Shown: positions 34,018-45,361, counted from the stretch's first letter. The stretch: DNA of 64,000 nucleotides from Trifolium pratense (GCF_020283565.1 NC_060063.1:23304777-23368776); one strand, 5' to 3'. The notes: a model not told the origin generated them from the sequence alone. Made by a program: numbers and translations.

Positions 34018-37000
34018 ATGGCTGATCAATCTGACTTTCTCAAGCCATCAATTCCAAAATTTGATGGATTTTATGATCATTGGGCAATGTTGATGGAGAA
34101 TTTGCTCCGATCAAAGGAGTATTGGTCGCTGATTGAAGATGGAGTCACGGTTGCTCCACCTAATGCTACAGCAGAGCAAATTCGGTTAGCCAATGCAAGC
34201 AAGATCACTGATATGAAGGTAAAGAACTATTTGTTTCATTCCATTGATCGTGAGATTCTAGAGACGATTCTTTCGAAAGAAACCTCGAAAGAAATCTGGG
34301 ATTCAATGAGATTGAAGTACAAAGGCTCGAGCAAGGTAAAGCGCGCTCAACTTCAAGCTTCAAAGAGAGAATTTGAAGTTCTTGAAATGAGGGAAGATGA
34401 AACTGTGGCTGAATACTTTGCAAGAACTATGGCAATTGCAAACAAGATGACATCACAAGGTGAAAGAATGGAACAAGTGACAATTGTTGAGAAGATCTTG
34501 CGCTCAATGACAGAAAGATTCAACTATGTCACCTGCTCCATAGAGGAATCAAATGATGTAACCAACCTTTCCATTGATGCACTTCAGAGCAGTCTAATTG
34601 TTCATGAACAAAAGATGAAAAGCAAGCATACAAGTCATGAAGAACAAGCTCTCAAGGTTGCTAATGGAGGTAGAGGGAGAGGAAGGAGTTCATCTTCAAG
34701 GGGTCGTGGCAGAGGAAGAATCAACAAAGAAAGTGTTGAGTGCTATAAATGTCACAAGTTAGGCCACTACAAGAATGAATGTCCATCTTGGGAAGAATCT
34801 GCAAAGTATGCTGCATTTGATGATGAAGATGAAATGCTTCTCATGGCCAAAACCAACTATGAAGAATTTGAAAATGAGAGATGGTTTCTAGACTCAGGTT
34901 GTAGCAACCATATGGTTGGGAACAAAGGCTGGTTATATGAATTTGATGAAAGCTACAGAGATACTGTAAAGCTTGGAGATGATTCAAGGATGAATGTCAT
35001 GGGAAAAGGTAATGTCAAGCTAAACATCAATGGTAGAACTCATGTCATTACAGAAGTTTATTACATACCTGGTTTGAAGACAAATCTTTTGAGCATCGGA
35101 CAAATACAACAGAAGAATGTAACTATCATTTTCAAGAATGATACTTGCAAACTCTATCATGATGACAGAGGGCTGCTATTTGTCTCACACATGTCAGCCA
35201 ATAGAATGTACACTTTGAATGCTGCAGTGATTACTCCCAAATGTCTTAAAGTTTCAAAAGAAGATTTGTCCCAGTTATGGCATGATAGATATGCTCATTT
35301 GAGCATCAAAGGCTTGAACATTTTGGCTAAAAAGGAAATGGTAAAAGGTTTGCCATCACTAGATGAGGTGAATGAAAGGTGTGTAGATTGCTTGACTGGT
35401 AAGCAACACAGGGAAGCTATTCCTAAGCAGGCTGTATGGAGAGCTGGCAAGGTATTGGAGCTCATTCACTCAGATATATGTGGTCCCATCAACCCAACAA
35501 GCAATGGAGGCAACAGGTATTTCATTACCTTCACTGATGACTTCTCAAGGAAGACTTGGGTTTATTTTTTGAAAGAAAAGTCTAGTGCATTAGATACTTT
35601 CAAAAACTTTAAAGCATTAGTTGAAAATGAGTCAGGGTGTACTATACAATGCTTAAGGACAGATAGAGGTGGTGAATTTCTCTCAAATGCTTTTAATGAA
35701 TTTTGTAGCAATCAAGGCATTAGAAGACAATTGACAACTGCATACACTCCACAGCAAAATGGAGTTTCTGAGAGAAAAAACAGGACAATAATGAATATGG
35801 TAAGGAGTATGCTGGCTGGGAGAAATGTACCAAAGATGTTTTGGCCTGAAGCTGTCAAATGGGCCACATATGTCATGAATAGAAGCCCTACATTGTCAGT
35901 CAAGGATGTCACTCCTGAGGAAGCTTGGAGTGGAAACAAACCCTCAGTACATCATTTTAGGGTCTTTGGCTGCTTGGCATTTGTTCATATACCAGATAGT
36001 CAAAGGACTAAATTGGATAACAAGAGTATAAGCTGCATACATCTTGGAATAAGTGATGAATCAAAAGGGTACAAACTGTATGATCCACTGAAAAAGAAAA
36101 TCATAATCAGCAGAGATGTGATCTTTGAAGAAAAGAAAGGGTGGGAATGGAACAAGCCTAGCAGAGAAAAGAATAGTGAGGTCACTAGTGATGATATAGA
36201 AGATGAAACCAGTGAACCAGTCACTGAGAATGAGATAGAACCTAATGTTGACAGTGATTCAGATATGAGTATAGCTACAAATCCAATTCAGACTCCAAAT
36301 GAATCTGATGATGAGGTTGCTTTACCACCAAGAAACAGAAGACCACCAGCTAGTCACAGTGATTATGTATCAGGGACTGAACTTGATGATGAAGATTTGC
36401 ACAATCTAGCTATCTACTCTCCTGCTGATGATCCAAAGAACTATGCAGAAGCTGCAAAATTTGATGTGTGGAGAACTGCTATGGATCAGGAGATTGAAGC
36501 AATAAAGAACAATGATACTTGGGAGTTGACAACTCTACCAGATGGTTCCAATGCAATTGGAGTTAAATGGATCTATAAGACTAAGTACAATGAAAAGGGT
36601 GAGATTGAAAAGCATAAAGCTAGGCTGGTTGCTAAGGGCTATAGTCAGAAACTTGGTGTTGACTACAATGAAGTATTTGCTCCTGTGGCAAGATGGGATA
36701 CAATCAGGTCTATATTGGCATTAGCAGCTAAAGAAAGGTGGAGTGTGTTCCAATTGGATGTAAAAAGTGCATTTTTACATGGTGAACTAGTTGAAGATAT
36801 ATATGTGGAACAACCTCTTGGATATCAGAAGGGTGGTAATAACAAAGTGTACAAGTTGAAAAAGGCCCTTTATGGATTGAAGCAGGCTCCCAGAGCATGG
36901 TACAGCAAGATTGAAAGTTATTTCAATTTTGAAAAGTTTGAAAAATGCTCTCATGAACACACATTGTTTGTGAAATATGGAAAAGATGGAAAGATACTAA

Positions 37001-37968
37001 TTGTCAGCTTGTATGTTGATGATTTAATATGTACTGGTAATGATATGGATATGATTCAGGAATTCAAAGAGTCTATGAAAAGAAAGTTTGCTATGACTGA
37101 CTTAGGGAGGATGAAATATTTCCTTGGAGTTGAAGTCATTCAATCCAAAGCAGGAATTTTCATCAATCAAAACAAGTATGCAGCAGAGATTTTGAAAAGG
37201 TTTGGCATGGAAAACTGTAATGAGGTGTGTAGTCCAATAGTGCCAGGTTCTAAGCTTGTCAAAGATGAAAATGGAACAGCCACTGATGCAAGGGAGTACA
37301 AGCAGATGGTGGGTTGCTTAATGTATTTGCTAGCTACTAGGCCAGACTTAGCCTACTCAGTGTGCTTGGTTGCCAGGTTTATGGACAGGCCAACTGAATT
37401 GCATGTCACTGCTATAAAGAGAATTTTGAGATACTTGAAGGGTACACTAGCTGATGGAATCATGTACAGCCACAACCCTAATGAGAATGAGCTAATAGGT
37501 TGGTCAGATTCAGACTATGCTGGTGATTTGGATGACAGAAAAAGTACTTCTGGTTATGTGTTCATGCTTGGAACAGGTGCTATATCTTGGTCTTCAAAGA
37601 AACAGCCTATTGTAACCTTGTCTACTACTGAAGCTGAGTATGTTGCAGCTTCCTTATGTGCTTGTCAGTGTATTTGGTTGAGAAATATTCTGAGTCATTT
37701 AGGAATTGGACAAGGGAAGACATCTTTGATCTACTGTGACAATAGTTCATCCATCAAATTATCAAAGAATCCTATAATGCATGGAAGATGTAAGCATATA
37801 GATGTGAGATTTCACTTCTTGAGAAATCTTGCTAAGGAAGGAATTGTGGAGCTTAAGCACTGTACAACTCAAGAGCAGCTAGCTGATTTGATGACTAAGC
37901 CATTAAAACTTGATACATTTCAGAAATTGAGAAGCAAATTGGGAATGATGGCTCTTCAGAAGATGTGA
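34018..37968 (+). CDS. gag-pol: Ty1-copia gag-pol polyprotein, intact (1316 aa)
   Basis: One uninterrupted frame. Gag runs from about 1 to 230 and carries an RGRGR-rich stretch, then a CCHC knuckle CYKCHKLGHYKNEC at about 242-255. Protease active site LDSG is at about 290. The pre-integrase HHCC region is at about 420-465 and the integrase core has D near 486, D near 547 (RTDRGGEF) and E near 584. RT has YVDD near 998-1001. RNase H has SDSDYAGD near 1163 and TTEAEYVAA near 1203. Order PR-INT-RT-RH is diagnostic of copia. The ATG is the first in the leader after the primer-binding site region with this frame. Lineage is not resolved from sequence reading alone. Confidence 0.95.
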   Translation: MADQSDFLKPSIPKFDGFYDHWAMLMENLLRSKEYWSLIEDGVTVAPPNATAEQIRLANASKITDMKVKNYLFHSIDREILETILSKETSKEIWDSMRLKYKGSSKVKRAQLQASKREFEVLEMREDETVAEYFARTMAIANKMTSQGERMEQVTIVEKILRSMTERFNYVTCSIEESNDVTNLSIDALQSSLIVHEQKMKSKHTSHEEQALKVANGGRGRGRSSSSRGRGRGRINKESVECYKCHKLGHYKNECPSWEESAKYAAFDDEDEMLLMAKTNYEEFENERWFLDSGCSNHMVGNKGWLYEFDESYRDTVKLGDDSRMNVMGKGNVKLNINGRTHVITEVYYIPGLKTNLLSIGQIQQKNVTIIFKNDTCKLYHDDRGLLFVSHMSANRMYTLNAAVITPKCLKVSKEDLSQLWHDRYAHLSIKGLNILAKKEMVKGLPSLDEVNERCVDCLTGKQHREAIPKQAVWRAGKVLELIHSDICGPINPTSNGGNRYFITFTDDFSRKTWVYFLKEKSSALDTFKNFKALVENESGCTIQCLRTDRGGEFLSNAFNEFCSNQGIRRQLTTAYTPQQNGVSERKNRTIMNMVRSMLAGRNVPKMFWPEAVKWATYVMNRSPTLSVKDVTPEEAWSGNKPSVHHFRVFGCLAFVHIPDSQRTKLDNKSISCIHLGISDESKGYKLYDPLKKKIIISRDVIFEEKKGWEWNKPSREKNSEVTSDDIEDETSEPVTENEIEPNVDSDSDMSIATNPIQTPNESDDEVALPPRNRRPPASHSDYVSGTELDDEDLHNLAIYSPADDPKNYAEAAKFDVWRTAMDQEIEAIKNNDTWELTTLPDGSNAIGVKWIYKTKYNEKGEIEKHKARLVAKGYSQKLGVDYNEVFAPVARWDTIRSILALAAKERWSVFQLDVKSAFLHGELVEDIYVEQPLGYQKGGNNKVYKLKKALYGLKQAPRAWYSKIESYFNFEKFEKCSHEHTLFVKYGKDGKILIVSLYVDDLICTGNDMDMIQEFKESMKRKFAMTDLGRMKYFLGVEVIQSKAGIFINQNKYAAEILKRFGMENCNEVCSPIVPGSKLVKDENGTATDAREYKQMVGCLMYLLATRPDLAYSVCLVARFMDRPTELHVTAIKRILRYLKGTLADGIMYSHNPNENELIGWSDSDYAGDLDDRKSTSGYVFMLGTGAISWSSKKQPIVTLSTTEAEYVAASLCACQCIWLRNILSHLGIGQGKTSLIYCDNSSSIKLSKNPIMHGRCKHIDVRFHFLRNLAKEGIVELKHCTTQEQLADLMTKPLKLDTFQKLRSKLGMMALQKM

Positions 37969-38202
37969 TAGTGTTGCTTGATAGGCTGCAGTTGAGGCCT
38001 GCAAGGCTTGCCTGGCTTGTCTGTCTGTGCCTGAGGCTTGCAGGATTGGCGCGCGCTCAACTAGCTTGCCTGGCTTGCCAATGAGCTTGACTGGCTTGTG
38101 ATGCTGCATTTTTGATCTGTTTTAGTTTGTAATGTTTGTTGATTCTAGTTTGTTTGTTGCTTGTTTTGTTAATTGTATAGTCATACAATTAGGGGAGGAT
38201 TA
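37969..38202 (+). other. 3' leader of copia element with GGCTTG repeats and purine tract
   Basis: Between 37995 and 38100 the words cttgcctggcttg and gaggc/ggcttg recur several times. The purine tract AGGGGAGGATTA is at 38191-38202. Confidence 0.6.
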
Positions 38203-38341
38203 TGTTAGGTATTGGGCCTTATGAGCATTAAGCCCAATACAAATATGTACTTTGGCCCATTAGCTTATATATGGTGCTTTGCCTATATAAGTAATGTGTG
38301 CTTGATCAATAAAGGTGTGCATTACCATTTTGATCACAACA
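38203..38341 (+). repeat. 3' LTR of copia element (139 bp)
   Basis: No difference from the 5' LTR found by eye. Confidence 0.93.
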
Positions 38342-39002
38342 AAAGAATGTTTCCTTTTTATTGTTTGTCAGGGTAAAATTAATTTACACTGACGGTGCGT
38401 AGTCTTTAAACTATTTTTTTATGAGAAAATAAAATAGTAAAAAGGCTTAAATGAAGTTTTGGTCTCCCTATTTTTAATTTTTTGATGTTTTGGTCCCCCT
38501 ATTTTAAAATCCAACTTTTTGGTACCACTATTTCGATATATATTTTTTATTTTGATCCCACACTTCAATTTGAAGTCAATTTAATTTTAAAAAAAATGGA
38601 GTCAATTAATGATGTGCCATGACATGTAAATAAATCAATGTACACATGTCTTTATTATTTAATTAAATTTTAAAAATATATTACAAAATATTTACATTCA
38701 TTAAAATGCTATTTAACTAAATAAAACGATTATAAAAATACATTAAATATTTTGTCTAATTGTTTAATTAAAATGTTATTTACCTCATTAAAATGTTTAA
38801 ATTGAATTAAATAATAATTGACATTGTCACATTATTAAAATTGACACCCGGGAAAATTAGAAGTAATTCTTTTTTTTTCCTAGTGCTCTGCTAGGGTTTG
38901 TATTTACTTCTTCAAGTGGGAAGCTTGTTTTTTCTTGTGTTCACCAAAGTTCTTGAGTAATTATACAAAACTGTCACATAGCTTTTTGTCCAGGTTTTTA
39001 CT

Positions 39003-40574
39003 ATGGCTACTCCAAACCTTGATGGATTATCACTCCATGAAGAGGAGGAGGATGGATTCAGTTTCGAGTTTGAGGAAGAAGAGGACGCACAAGTGGATCT
39101 TAGATGGTGTTTGATAGGGCGTTTTCTGTGCGATAAGGCTATCCATGTTAATTCCATGAAAGTTAGAATGACGGATCTTTGGAAGCCGGTCATGGGAGTC
39201 ACGATTAAGGAAACAAAGAGGGGCATTTTCCTGTTCCATTTCAACCATCAGATAGACATGGAGGAAGTGCTGAATGGGAGTCCATGGATTTTTGACTATA
39301 ATATGTTGGTGCTAGAAAGAGTCCAATTAGGGATGCAGATTGAGCAGATACCACTGAATCATGTTTCTTTATGGGTCCAAGTCCATAATTTACCAACAGG
39401 GCTAATGAAGGAGAGGGTAGGGACGACGTTAGCCAACTATATCGGTGAGTTCATGGAGTATGACAAAAATAACAATACAAGCTTTTGGAGAGAATTTATG
39501 CGAATTCGTGTTAAGATTGATGTTCGGCTGCCGCTTAAGAAGGAGGCAAAAGTGAAGAATAGGGAAGGGAAGTGGTGTACTGTGAATATCAAATATGAAA
39601 AATTGGGAGTTTTTTGCTTTGTATGTGGGATCATGGGACATGCTGAGAATAAGTGTCAAGTGCGGTTTGCGATGGAAAACGATGATGGTAGAAGGGGGTG
39701 GTCGGCAGACCTTAGAGCAGAACCGAGAAGAAGGGGTGGAAGAGTAACCTCGAGATGGCTGAAGGAGGAGGGAGGGTCCGGAGAGACAGCGATGGGAGGG
39801 CACACGGCGGTGCCACCAAACTTTCAGCCGGAACAATCTAGTGGGGGTCCTGCATATGCTGACGTGTCAAGCAATTCACAACCAAACCCAATTCCTAATC
39901 AAGCTCCTAATCAATCTCCTTTAATTACCAGCCTAGCCCAATCAATGGCCATTCAAAGCAACCAAAACGGAAACCCAATCACTACCATACAAAACAGAAA
40001 CACCACGCAAAACCAGGAGCCAAATTATCAATTCCAATTTTCCACCATAAACAAAAACCCATCAGTTACAATTCCCAAACAGTTCAGCGCCGATATGCCA
40101 TTCAATGCCCTACCAAACCATAACAGCCTGTCAATTATTACCCATAATATCTCAAAACATCAATCCCAAACAGAAACAGTTATTCCTAAGCAGCAATCAT
40201 TACCTAATCAAAGTTCTAATCCCATTGGTCAACCTCACAAGTTGGACCCACATCTCTTAAATCTCTTCCAAACAAAAATATCAGATGGTCCAAACCCTGT
40301 TCCTTTGCCTACTCGAGTAACTCCAACATCAATACCAACCCAGAAGACAACCCGACCCGACCCAGAAAAAAAACGGAACCCCCCAAAAAAGACTAACAAC
40401 TCAACCCACTTCTCTGATGCTGAACCATCGACCCGACCCGATACTAGTTCCATGGAAACGCAAAGTGATAAGAAGAGAAGAAGAGAGGTGGAAAGCAACA
40501 CCAGTATTGTATCTTATGAAAGCTCTGAGCATTTTTTATCGGCAGGTCCTGGCAGCCAGGACTGCCGGGACTAA
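39003..40574 (+). CDS. LINE ORF1: DUF4283-type nucleic-acid-binding protein with CCHC knuckle (523 aa)
   Basis: Starts MATPNLDGLSLHEEEEDGF. About 35-190 is a DUF4283-like region (GRFLCDKAIHVNSMKVRM, RGIFLFHFNHQIDMEEVL, NGSPWIFDYNMLVLER) usual in plant L1 ORF1. The knuckle CFVCGIMGHAENKC is at about 205. The rest is Asn/Gln/Pro-rich and ends with a basic KKRRR patch. It would coat LINE RNA as ribonucleoprotein. The frame is intact. Its TAA shares its last base with the ATG of ORF2 (TAATG at 40572-40576). Confidence 0.88.
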   Translation: MATPNLDGLSLHEEEEDGFSFEFEEEEDAQVDLRWCLIGRFLCDKAIHVNSMKVRMTDLWKPVMGVTIKETKRGIFLFHFNHQIDMEEVLNGSPWIFDYNMLVLERVQLGMQIEQIPLNHVSLWVQVHNLPTGLMKERVGTTLANYIGEFMEYDKNNNTSFWREFMRIRVKIDVRLPLKKEAKVKNREGKWCTVNIKYEKLGVFCFVCGIMGHAENKCQVRFAMENDDGRRGWSADLRAEPRRRGGRVTSRWLKEEGGSGETAMGGHTAVPPNFQPEQSSGGPAYADVSSNSQPNPIPNQAPNQSPLITSLAQSMAIQSNQNGNPITTIQNRNTTQNQEPNYQFQFSTINKNPSVTIPKQFSADMPFNALPNHNSLSIITHNISKHQSQTETVIPKQQSLPNQSSNPIGQPHKLDPHLLNLFQTKISDGPNPVPLPTRVTPTSIPTQKTTRPDPEKKRNPPKKTNNSTHFSDAEPSTRPDTSSMETQSDKKRRREVESNTSIVSYESSEHFLSAGPGSQDCRD

Positions 40575-43500
40575 TGAAAATACTGAGTTGGAATTGCCGA
40601 GGGTTGAGCACCCCGAGTGCAATTCCTAACCTTCGTAATGTCGCTCAAGGTCACCAACCTGATATTCTTTTCTTGTCTGAAACACTTTCTAAAGCTCAAT
40701 CCATGGAGAGAGTCCGGGTGATGTTGCAATATAGTTCTTGTTTGTCAGTGGATGTTGAAGGGCGGAGTGGTGGGCTCTCGGTTATGTGGAGGGATACTAC
40801 AAATTGTAGAATTATGAATTATTCTAGAAATTTCATAAATTTGATTGTGGACGATCCGGTGAAAGGTGAATGGAGATTGACTTGCTACTATGGCTACCCT
40901 GAAAGAAGTAGGAGAAGATAAGCATGGGATTTGTTACGGGAACTACGGGATATGTCAGACCTTCCGTGGTGTATAGTAGGAGACTTCAATGATTTGTTAT
41001 CGCAAGAAGATAAAAAGGGTACTCTCCCTCATCCTAATTGGTTGTGCAATGGCTTCCGGAGTGCTGTTAGTGACTGTGACTTAATTGATATCCAGCTTCA
41101 AGGGTATCCCTTCACGTGGGTCAAAAGTCGAGGCACGCCTCATGTTATTGAAGAAAGACTCGATAGAGCCATGGTAAATTCAGATTGGCTTGCACTGTAT
41201 CCAGATGTTAATTTGCTCAATCTTCTTACTTCGCATTCTGATCATAGTCCTATCTTAATTCAAAGCTCACCTATGACCAGAAACGGGAAGAATTATTCTT
41301 TTCGGTTTGAAAATCACTGGCTGAAGGAAGATGATGTGGAAGAGGTTGTAAAGGAAGGATGGCGTGTTGGAGGTGGTGGTGAGATAACAAGTAAAATATC
41401 CCTTTGTGCGGACAAGCTCAAAGGGTGGGGTAGAAGAAAGCGGATGCGATTCAAACAAGAGATTATTGAGTGTAGTGAAGAGATGGAGAGACTACGAGGC
41501 AACCATGATTCGATGTACTCAGGGAGGTATAAGGAGGTTGAGGAAAAACACGCCAAATTACTTGTTCAAGAAGAAGCCTATTGGAGACAACGAGCAAAAA
41601 TGCATTGGTTAAGAGAGGGAGATCTTAATACTAAGTTTTTTCACATGTCAGCCTCCATTAGAGTTCGATCGAAGAGAATAGAAAAACTTGTCAATGGAGC
41701 AAACATTGAAGTTAGAACGCACCCGGAAATATGCGAGGTGGCCTTAAACTACTTCGATCAGCTGTTCAAAGCTAACCCATCATTCCAAGATCCTGTGTTG
41801 TCACTTGTTACACCGAGAATAACCCAGGAGGATAATGAACGGCTTACAGCGCCATTCACTAGAGAAGAGCTGAAGGAGGCGTTGTTCCAAATGCATCCGG
41901 ACAAAGCTCCTGGGCCAGATGGGTTCAATCCAGCCTTCTTTCAACATTTTTGGAATCTTTGTGGTAACGATGTGTATGAGGCTGCGACGGAATGGCTAGA
42001 GAGAGGCTACTTCCCTTCCTCGCTTAATGAAACAAATATTTGCCTGATTCCCAAATGTGAGAATCCGATAACTATGAAGGATATGAGACCAATTTCTCTT
42101 TGTAACGTGTTATATAAGATGGTTTCAAAGATGCTGGCAAATAGACTCAAGGGGTGCCTTCAAAAGTGTGTATCAGAGGAACAATAAGCCTTTGTGGAAG
42201 GCCGCTCTATCACAGATAATGCGCTAATAGCGGTTGAGGTTATCCATGCTTTGAAAAGAAGGACAAGAGGTATGAAGGGAGAGTTGGCCCTGAAAATTGA
42301 TATCAGCAAAGCATATGATAGAGTGGATTGGGGTTTTTTGCGTGGTATGCTTGAGAGGTTGGGATTTGCTAATAAGTGGATACATTGGATGATGCTATGT
42401 GTCAGCTCAGTTAATTACTCAGTCTTGGTGAACTTTGAAAAAATTGGCCCTATTTTCCCAGGGAGGGGGCTGCGTCAAGGCGACCCTCTCTCTCCTTATT
42501 TATTCATTCTAGTGACCGAGGGATTAACAACACTTATAAAAAATTCAGAGGCTCGAGGAGATTTACATGGTGTGAAGATTTGTAGAGGGGCACCTTCGGT
42601 GTCCCACCTTCTATTTGCTGATGATTGTTTCTTATTTTGCAGGTCAAATTTAGCAGAAACTAACAATCTTATGCATATTCTCAAAACATACGAGGCCGCC
42701 TCAGGACAAGAAATAAACATGACAAAGTCTGAGGTGTTTTTTAGCAGGAATATGAGTAGGGCAGCACAGGAAGATCTGTCTAACATATTGGGAGTTCGAC
42801 ATGTTCTTGGTACCGGTAAATATCTTGGTCTCCCGTCAATGATAGGTAGAAAGAAGAAGGATGCTTTTGCTTATGTGAAGGACATGATATGGAAACGTAT
42901 AAATTCATGGAGAGGTCGAGCTTTGTCAAAGGCAGGGAAGGGGGTGATGATAAAGTCAGTGTTACAAGCCATTCCAACTTACGTTATGAGCATCTACCTC
43001 CTACCAGACACTACAATCAATGAAATTGAACGGATGATCAACTCTTTTTGGTGGGGGGGAGGGGCGAATAACAAAGGTATAAAATGGTTAGCATGGAATC
43101 GCATGGCCTTCCCTAAGGCTGTAGGAGGGTTGGGTTTTCGTGATCTACACAAGTTTAACCTGGCCATGGTAGCAAAGCAGGGATGGAACATCATGACGAA
43201 TCCTCACACTCTAGTAGCACAAATATATAAAGCAAGGTACTTTCCCAAATCCACTTTATTTGATGCTCATCTTGGTCATAATCCGAGCTACGCATGGCGC
43301 AGTATCTGGAAGTCGCGGTGTGTTCTTATGAATGGGTGTAGGTGGACTATAGGGGATGGTACTAAGATTAGAGTCATGAGTGATCCTTGGCTTAAGGAGA
43401 AAGATGGAATTTGGGTCAACTCACCACAAGTCCAAGGTGCATTTAGCATTACTGTTAATAACCTTATGATTCCAAATATGAAGCTATGGGATAAGGAGAA

Positions 43501-44650
43501 AGTTGAAAATTTATTTTCCCCGGTTGCTGCTAAACACATCCTTGATACTCCATTATTTGATGAGATCAAAGAGGACAAGTTAATATGGAATGATAGTACC
43601 TATGGCCAATATAGTGTGAAAAGTGGTTATAATAGTCTGATAGATATTGCAGGGAAGGAAAAAGAATTGAAATACAAAGATGAGTGGAATTGTTTATGGC
43701 AAATCCATGCTCCACCAAAGGCCAAGCATCTCCTTTGGCGAATATGCAGCGGTTGTCTTCCTACCCGGTCTCGTCTACAAGCAAGGTGCGTAAATTGCCC
43801 ACTGGTTTGCCCACTTTGTGACCACTATAATGAAGATGATTGGCATATTCTGGTTACTTGTAAGGATAGCAAATCTGCAAGGCAGGTTCTCGGCATTGAT
43901 AAGGTAATATCTGATCGCGAAACACAGTGCAGTACAATAAAGGAGCTGATTCTTCAAGTTTGTCGCGAGGAAGATAGGGACACAGCTGGATTACTTGCGG
44001 TGTTGTTATGGGTTTTGTGGAATAATCGAAACAACTGTGTGTGGAACGGGATAAGGGATGAGGGGCGGTGCCTAGGCTTTAAGGCACGGCAGATTTGGGA
44101 TGAATGGAAGGCTGTGCAGCAACACCAACAGGGCAGTTCACGGCAAGCTCAGCAGGTCCAGCAAGTTCAGTGGCAAAAACCATCCTATGGTTGGTTCAAA
44201 TGTAATGTAGATGCGGGATTCCATCGCGATATCAATAAAACTAGTGCAGGCTGGGTGTTACGAGATCATATGGGACAGTTGGTATTGGCAGGCACCTTAT
44301 GGAATCATGGTCATTGTTCTATAATTGAAGGTGAAGCAAAAGCACTACTTGAGGCACTGCAGCAGATTGAACGGAGAGGGTTCACTCATGTCATCTTCGA
44401 AACGGACTCCAAAAGTGTGATGGATGCAGTTAATAGTTTTATTGGTGGAAACTCGGAATTTGGTACTTTAATTTGTAATATTAGAAATATTTTGTCTCAT
44501 AATTCAAACTTTGTGGTGAAGTTCATTAAGCGACAAGCGAATATGGTTGCTCATACACTTGCTAGGGCGGCCATTTCTTGGTCTAGTCGCAACATATTTG
44601 ATTTGATTCCTCGTTGTATTTCCTCTTTATTGATGACTGAAATGCTATAA
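40574..44650 (+). pseudogene. LINE ORF2: endonuclease, RT, zf-RVT, RNase H, broken by two stops
   Basis: One frame of 1358 codons with in-frame stops at 40919-40921 (after SRRR) and 42185-42187 (after VSEEQ). The first lies in the endonuclease, the second in RT, so no full protein is made. The endonuclease shows ILSWNCRGLS, LSETL, VGDFND and SHSDHSP. RT has KIDISKAYDRVDW and FADD (near 42620). A zinc region follows (CPLVCPLCDHYNEDDWHIL). The C-terminus is RNase H with NVDAGF, EGEAKALLEAL, ETDSKSV and RQANMVAHTLAR. Presence of RNase H is typical of one group of plant L1 elements. Otherwise the frame is kept for more than 4 kb, so decay is recent. Confidence 0.92.
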
Positions 44651-44828
44651 GTTTTTATGTGTCAAAAAAAAAAAAAATTGACACCCAATTAGAGTGGGGG
44701 ACTTAATGTAATAATAATTGAAATAGGAAGACCAAAAAATTAGTTTTTAAAATACGGAGATTAAAACTTCAAAAAATTAAAATTAGGAAGATCAAAACTA
44801 CATTTAAGCCTAGTAAAAATGTATAATA

Positions 44829-44843
44829 GTGTGTGTGTGTGTG
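44829..44843. repeat. short (GT)n run
   Basis: gtgtgtgtgtgtgt next to the MITE at 44853. Confidence 0.9.
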
Positions 44844-44852
44844 TAATATATA

Positions 44853-45113
44853 CTACCTCCGTCACTAATTATAAGACTCTGTTTAACCATTGCACGTACG
44901 CCGATGCACAATTTTGATCACTAATATCTTTAATTGTCTATTAGTAAAAATTATAAAAATTTAATATTTTGAAAATACACATCAAAACAAATTGAACAAG
45001 ATCTTATATGCTAATATTTACATTTATATATTATTAAAAAAATACGATCAAAACAAGATAAATGAATAATACATTTTTGTTAAACAGGGTCTTATAATTA
45101 GGGACGGAGGTAG
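44853..45113. mobile_element. Stowaway-like MITE, second family (261 bp)
   Basis: Ends CTACCTCCGTC and GACGGAGGTAG, TA on both sides, with longer inner matches (aattataagactctgttta against taaacagggtcttataatta). Confidence 0.88.
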
Positions 45114-45361
45114 TAATATATAATAAAACTACATATAATTTTTTTTTTGCCGTGAATCAGGTATCTTTCACCCGCAAAATTAATATTGTTAGATAGCATA
45201 ATAGTATACTAGTAAAGTATAGGATAAATGTCTTTTTACTCTTGCAAAATTAACGAATTTTAATTTACTCTTCTGTGCAATTTTGTTTTTCTGTTTATCC
45301 CCTGCAATATGAAGATTCTCTCATTTCCCCCCTAGGTAGACAACTGAGCATCTGACCGTGC

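Larger units (their letters stand above)
33706..38341 (+). mobile_element. complete Ty1-copia retrotransposon with identical LTRs
   Basis: Short 139-bp LTRs at 33706-33844 and 38203-38341 (TGTTAGGTATTGGG to GATCACAACA) look identical base by base. AAAGA flanks both sides (33701-33705 and 38342-38346). A primer-binding site TGGTATCAA starts at 33847 and a purine tract AGGGGAGGATTA precedes the 3' LTR. The polyprotein is intact. All this points to a very recent, possibly still active insertion. Confidence 0.95.
33607..38398. mobile_element. MITE split by the copia element
   Basis: Left end gcattgacaatgtaaaatat (33607) and right end, whose reverse complement is gcaccgtcagtgtaaattaa (38398), match as terminal inverted repeats. 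Without the copia element and one AAAGA copy, about 150 bp would remain. Termini resemble the MITE at 16068. No target duplication could be identified. Confidence 0.6.
38850..44678 (+). mobile_element. full-length L1-type LINE with 13-bp target duplication
   Basis: AAAATTGACACCC occurs at 38837-38849 and again at 44674-44686 after an A-run that starts at 44664. A 153-bp leader precedes ORF1; ORF2 follows. Structure, poly-A tail and long target duplication match target-primed reverse transcription. The A-run overlaps the duplication, so the 3' border is uncertain by a few bases. Confidence 0.92.
38444..44810. mobile_element. foldback/MITE element with 9-bp target duplication, split by a LINE
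   Basis: Arms are inverted repeats: left ggcttaaatgaagttttggt, right accaaaactacatttaagcc-like (catttaagcc at 44801-44810), extending about 100 bases inward. TAGTAAAAA flanks both ends (38435-38443 and 44811-44819). A 9-bp duplication suggests a Mutator-type origin. The LINE at 38850-44678 sits inside. Confidence 0.8.

Noticed and set aside
39003..40574. LINE ORF1 as a host zinc-knuckle gene
   Set aside because: It is between the LINE target duplications and directly overlaps ORF2.
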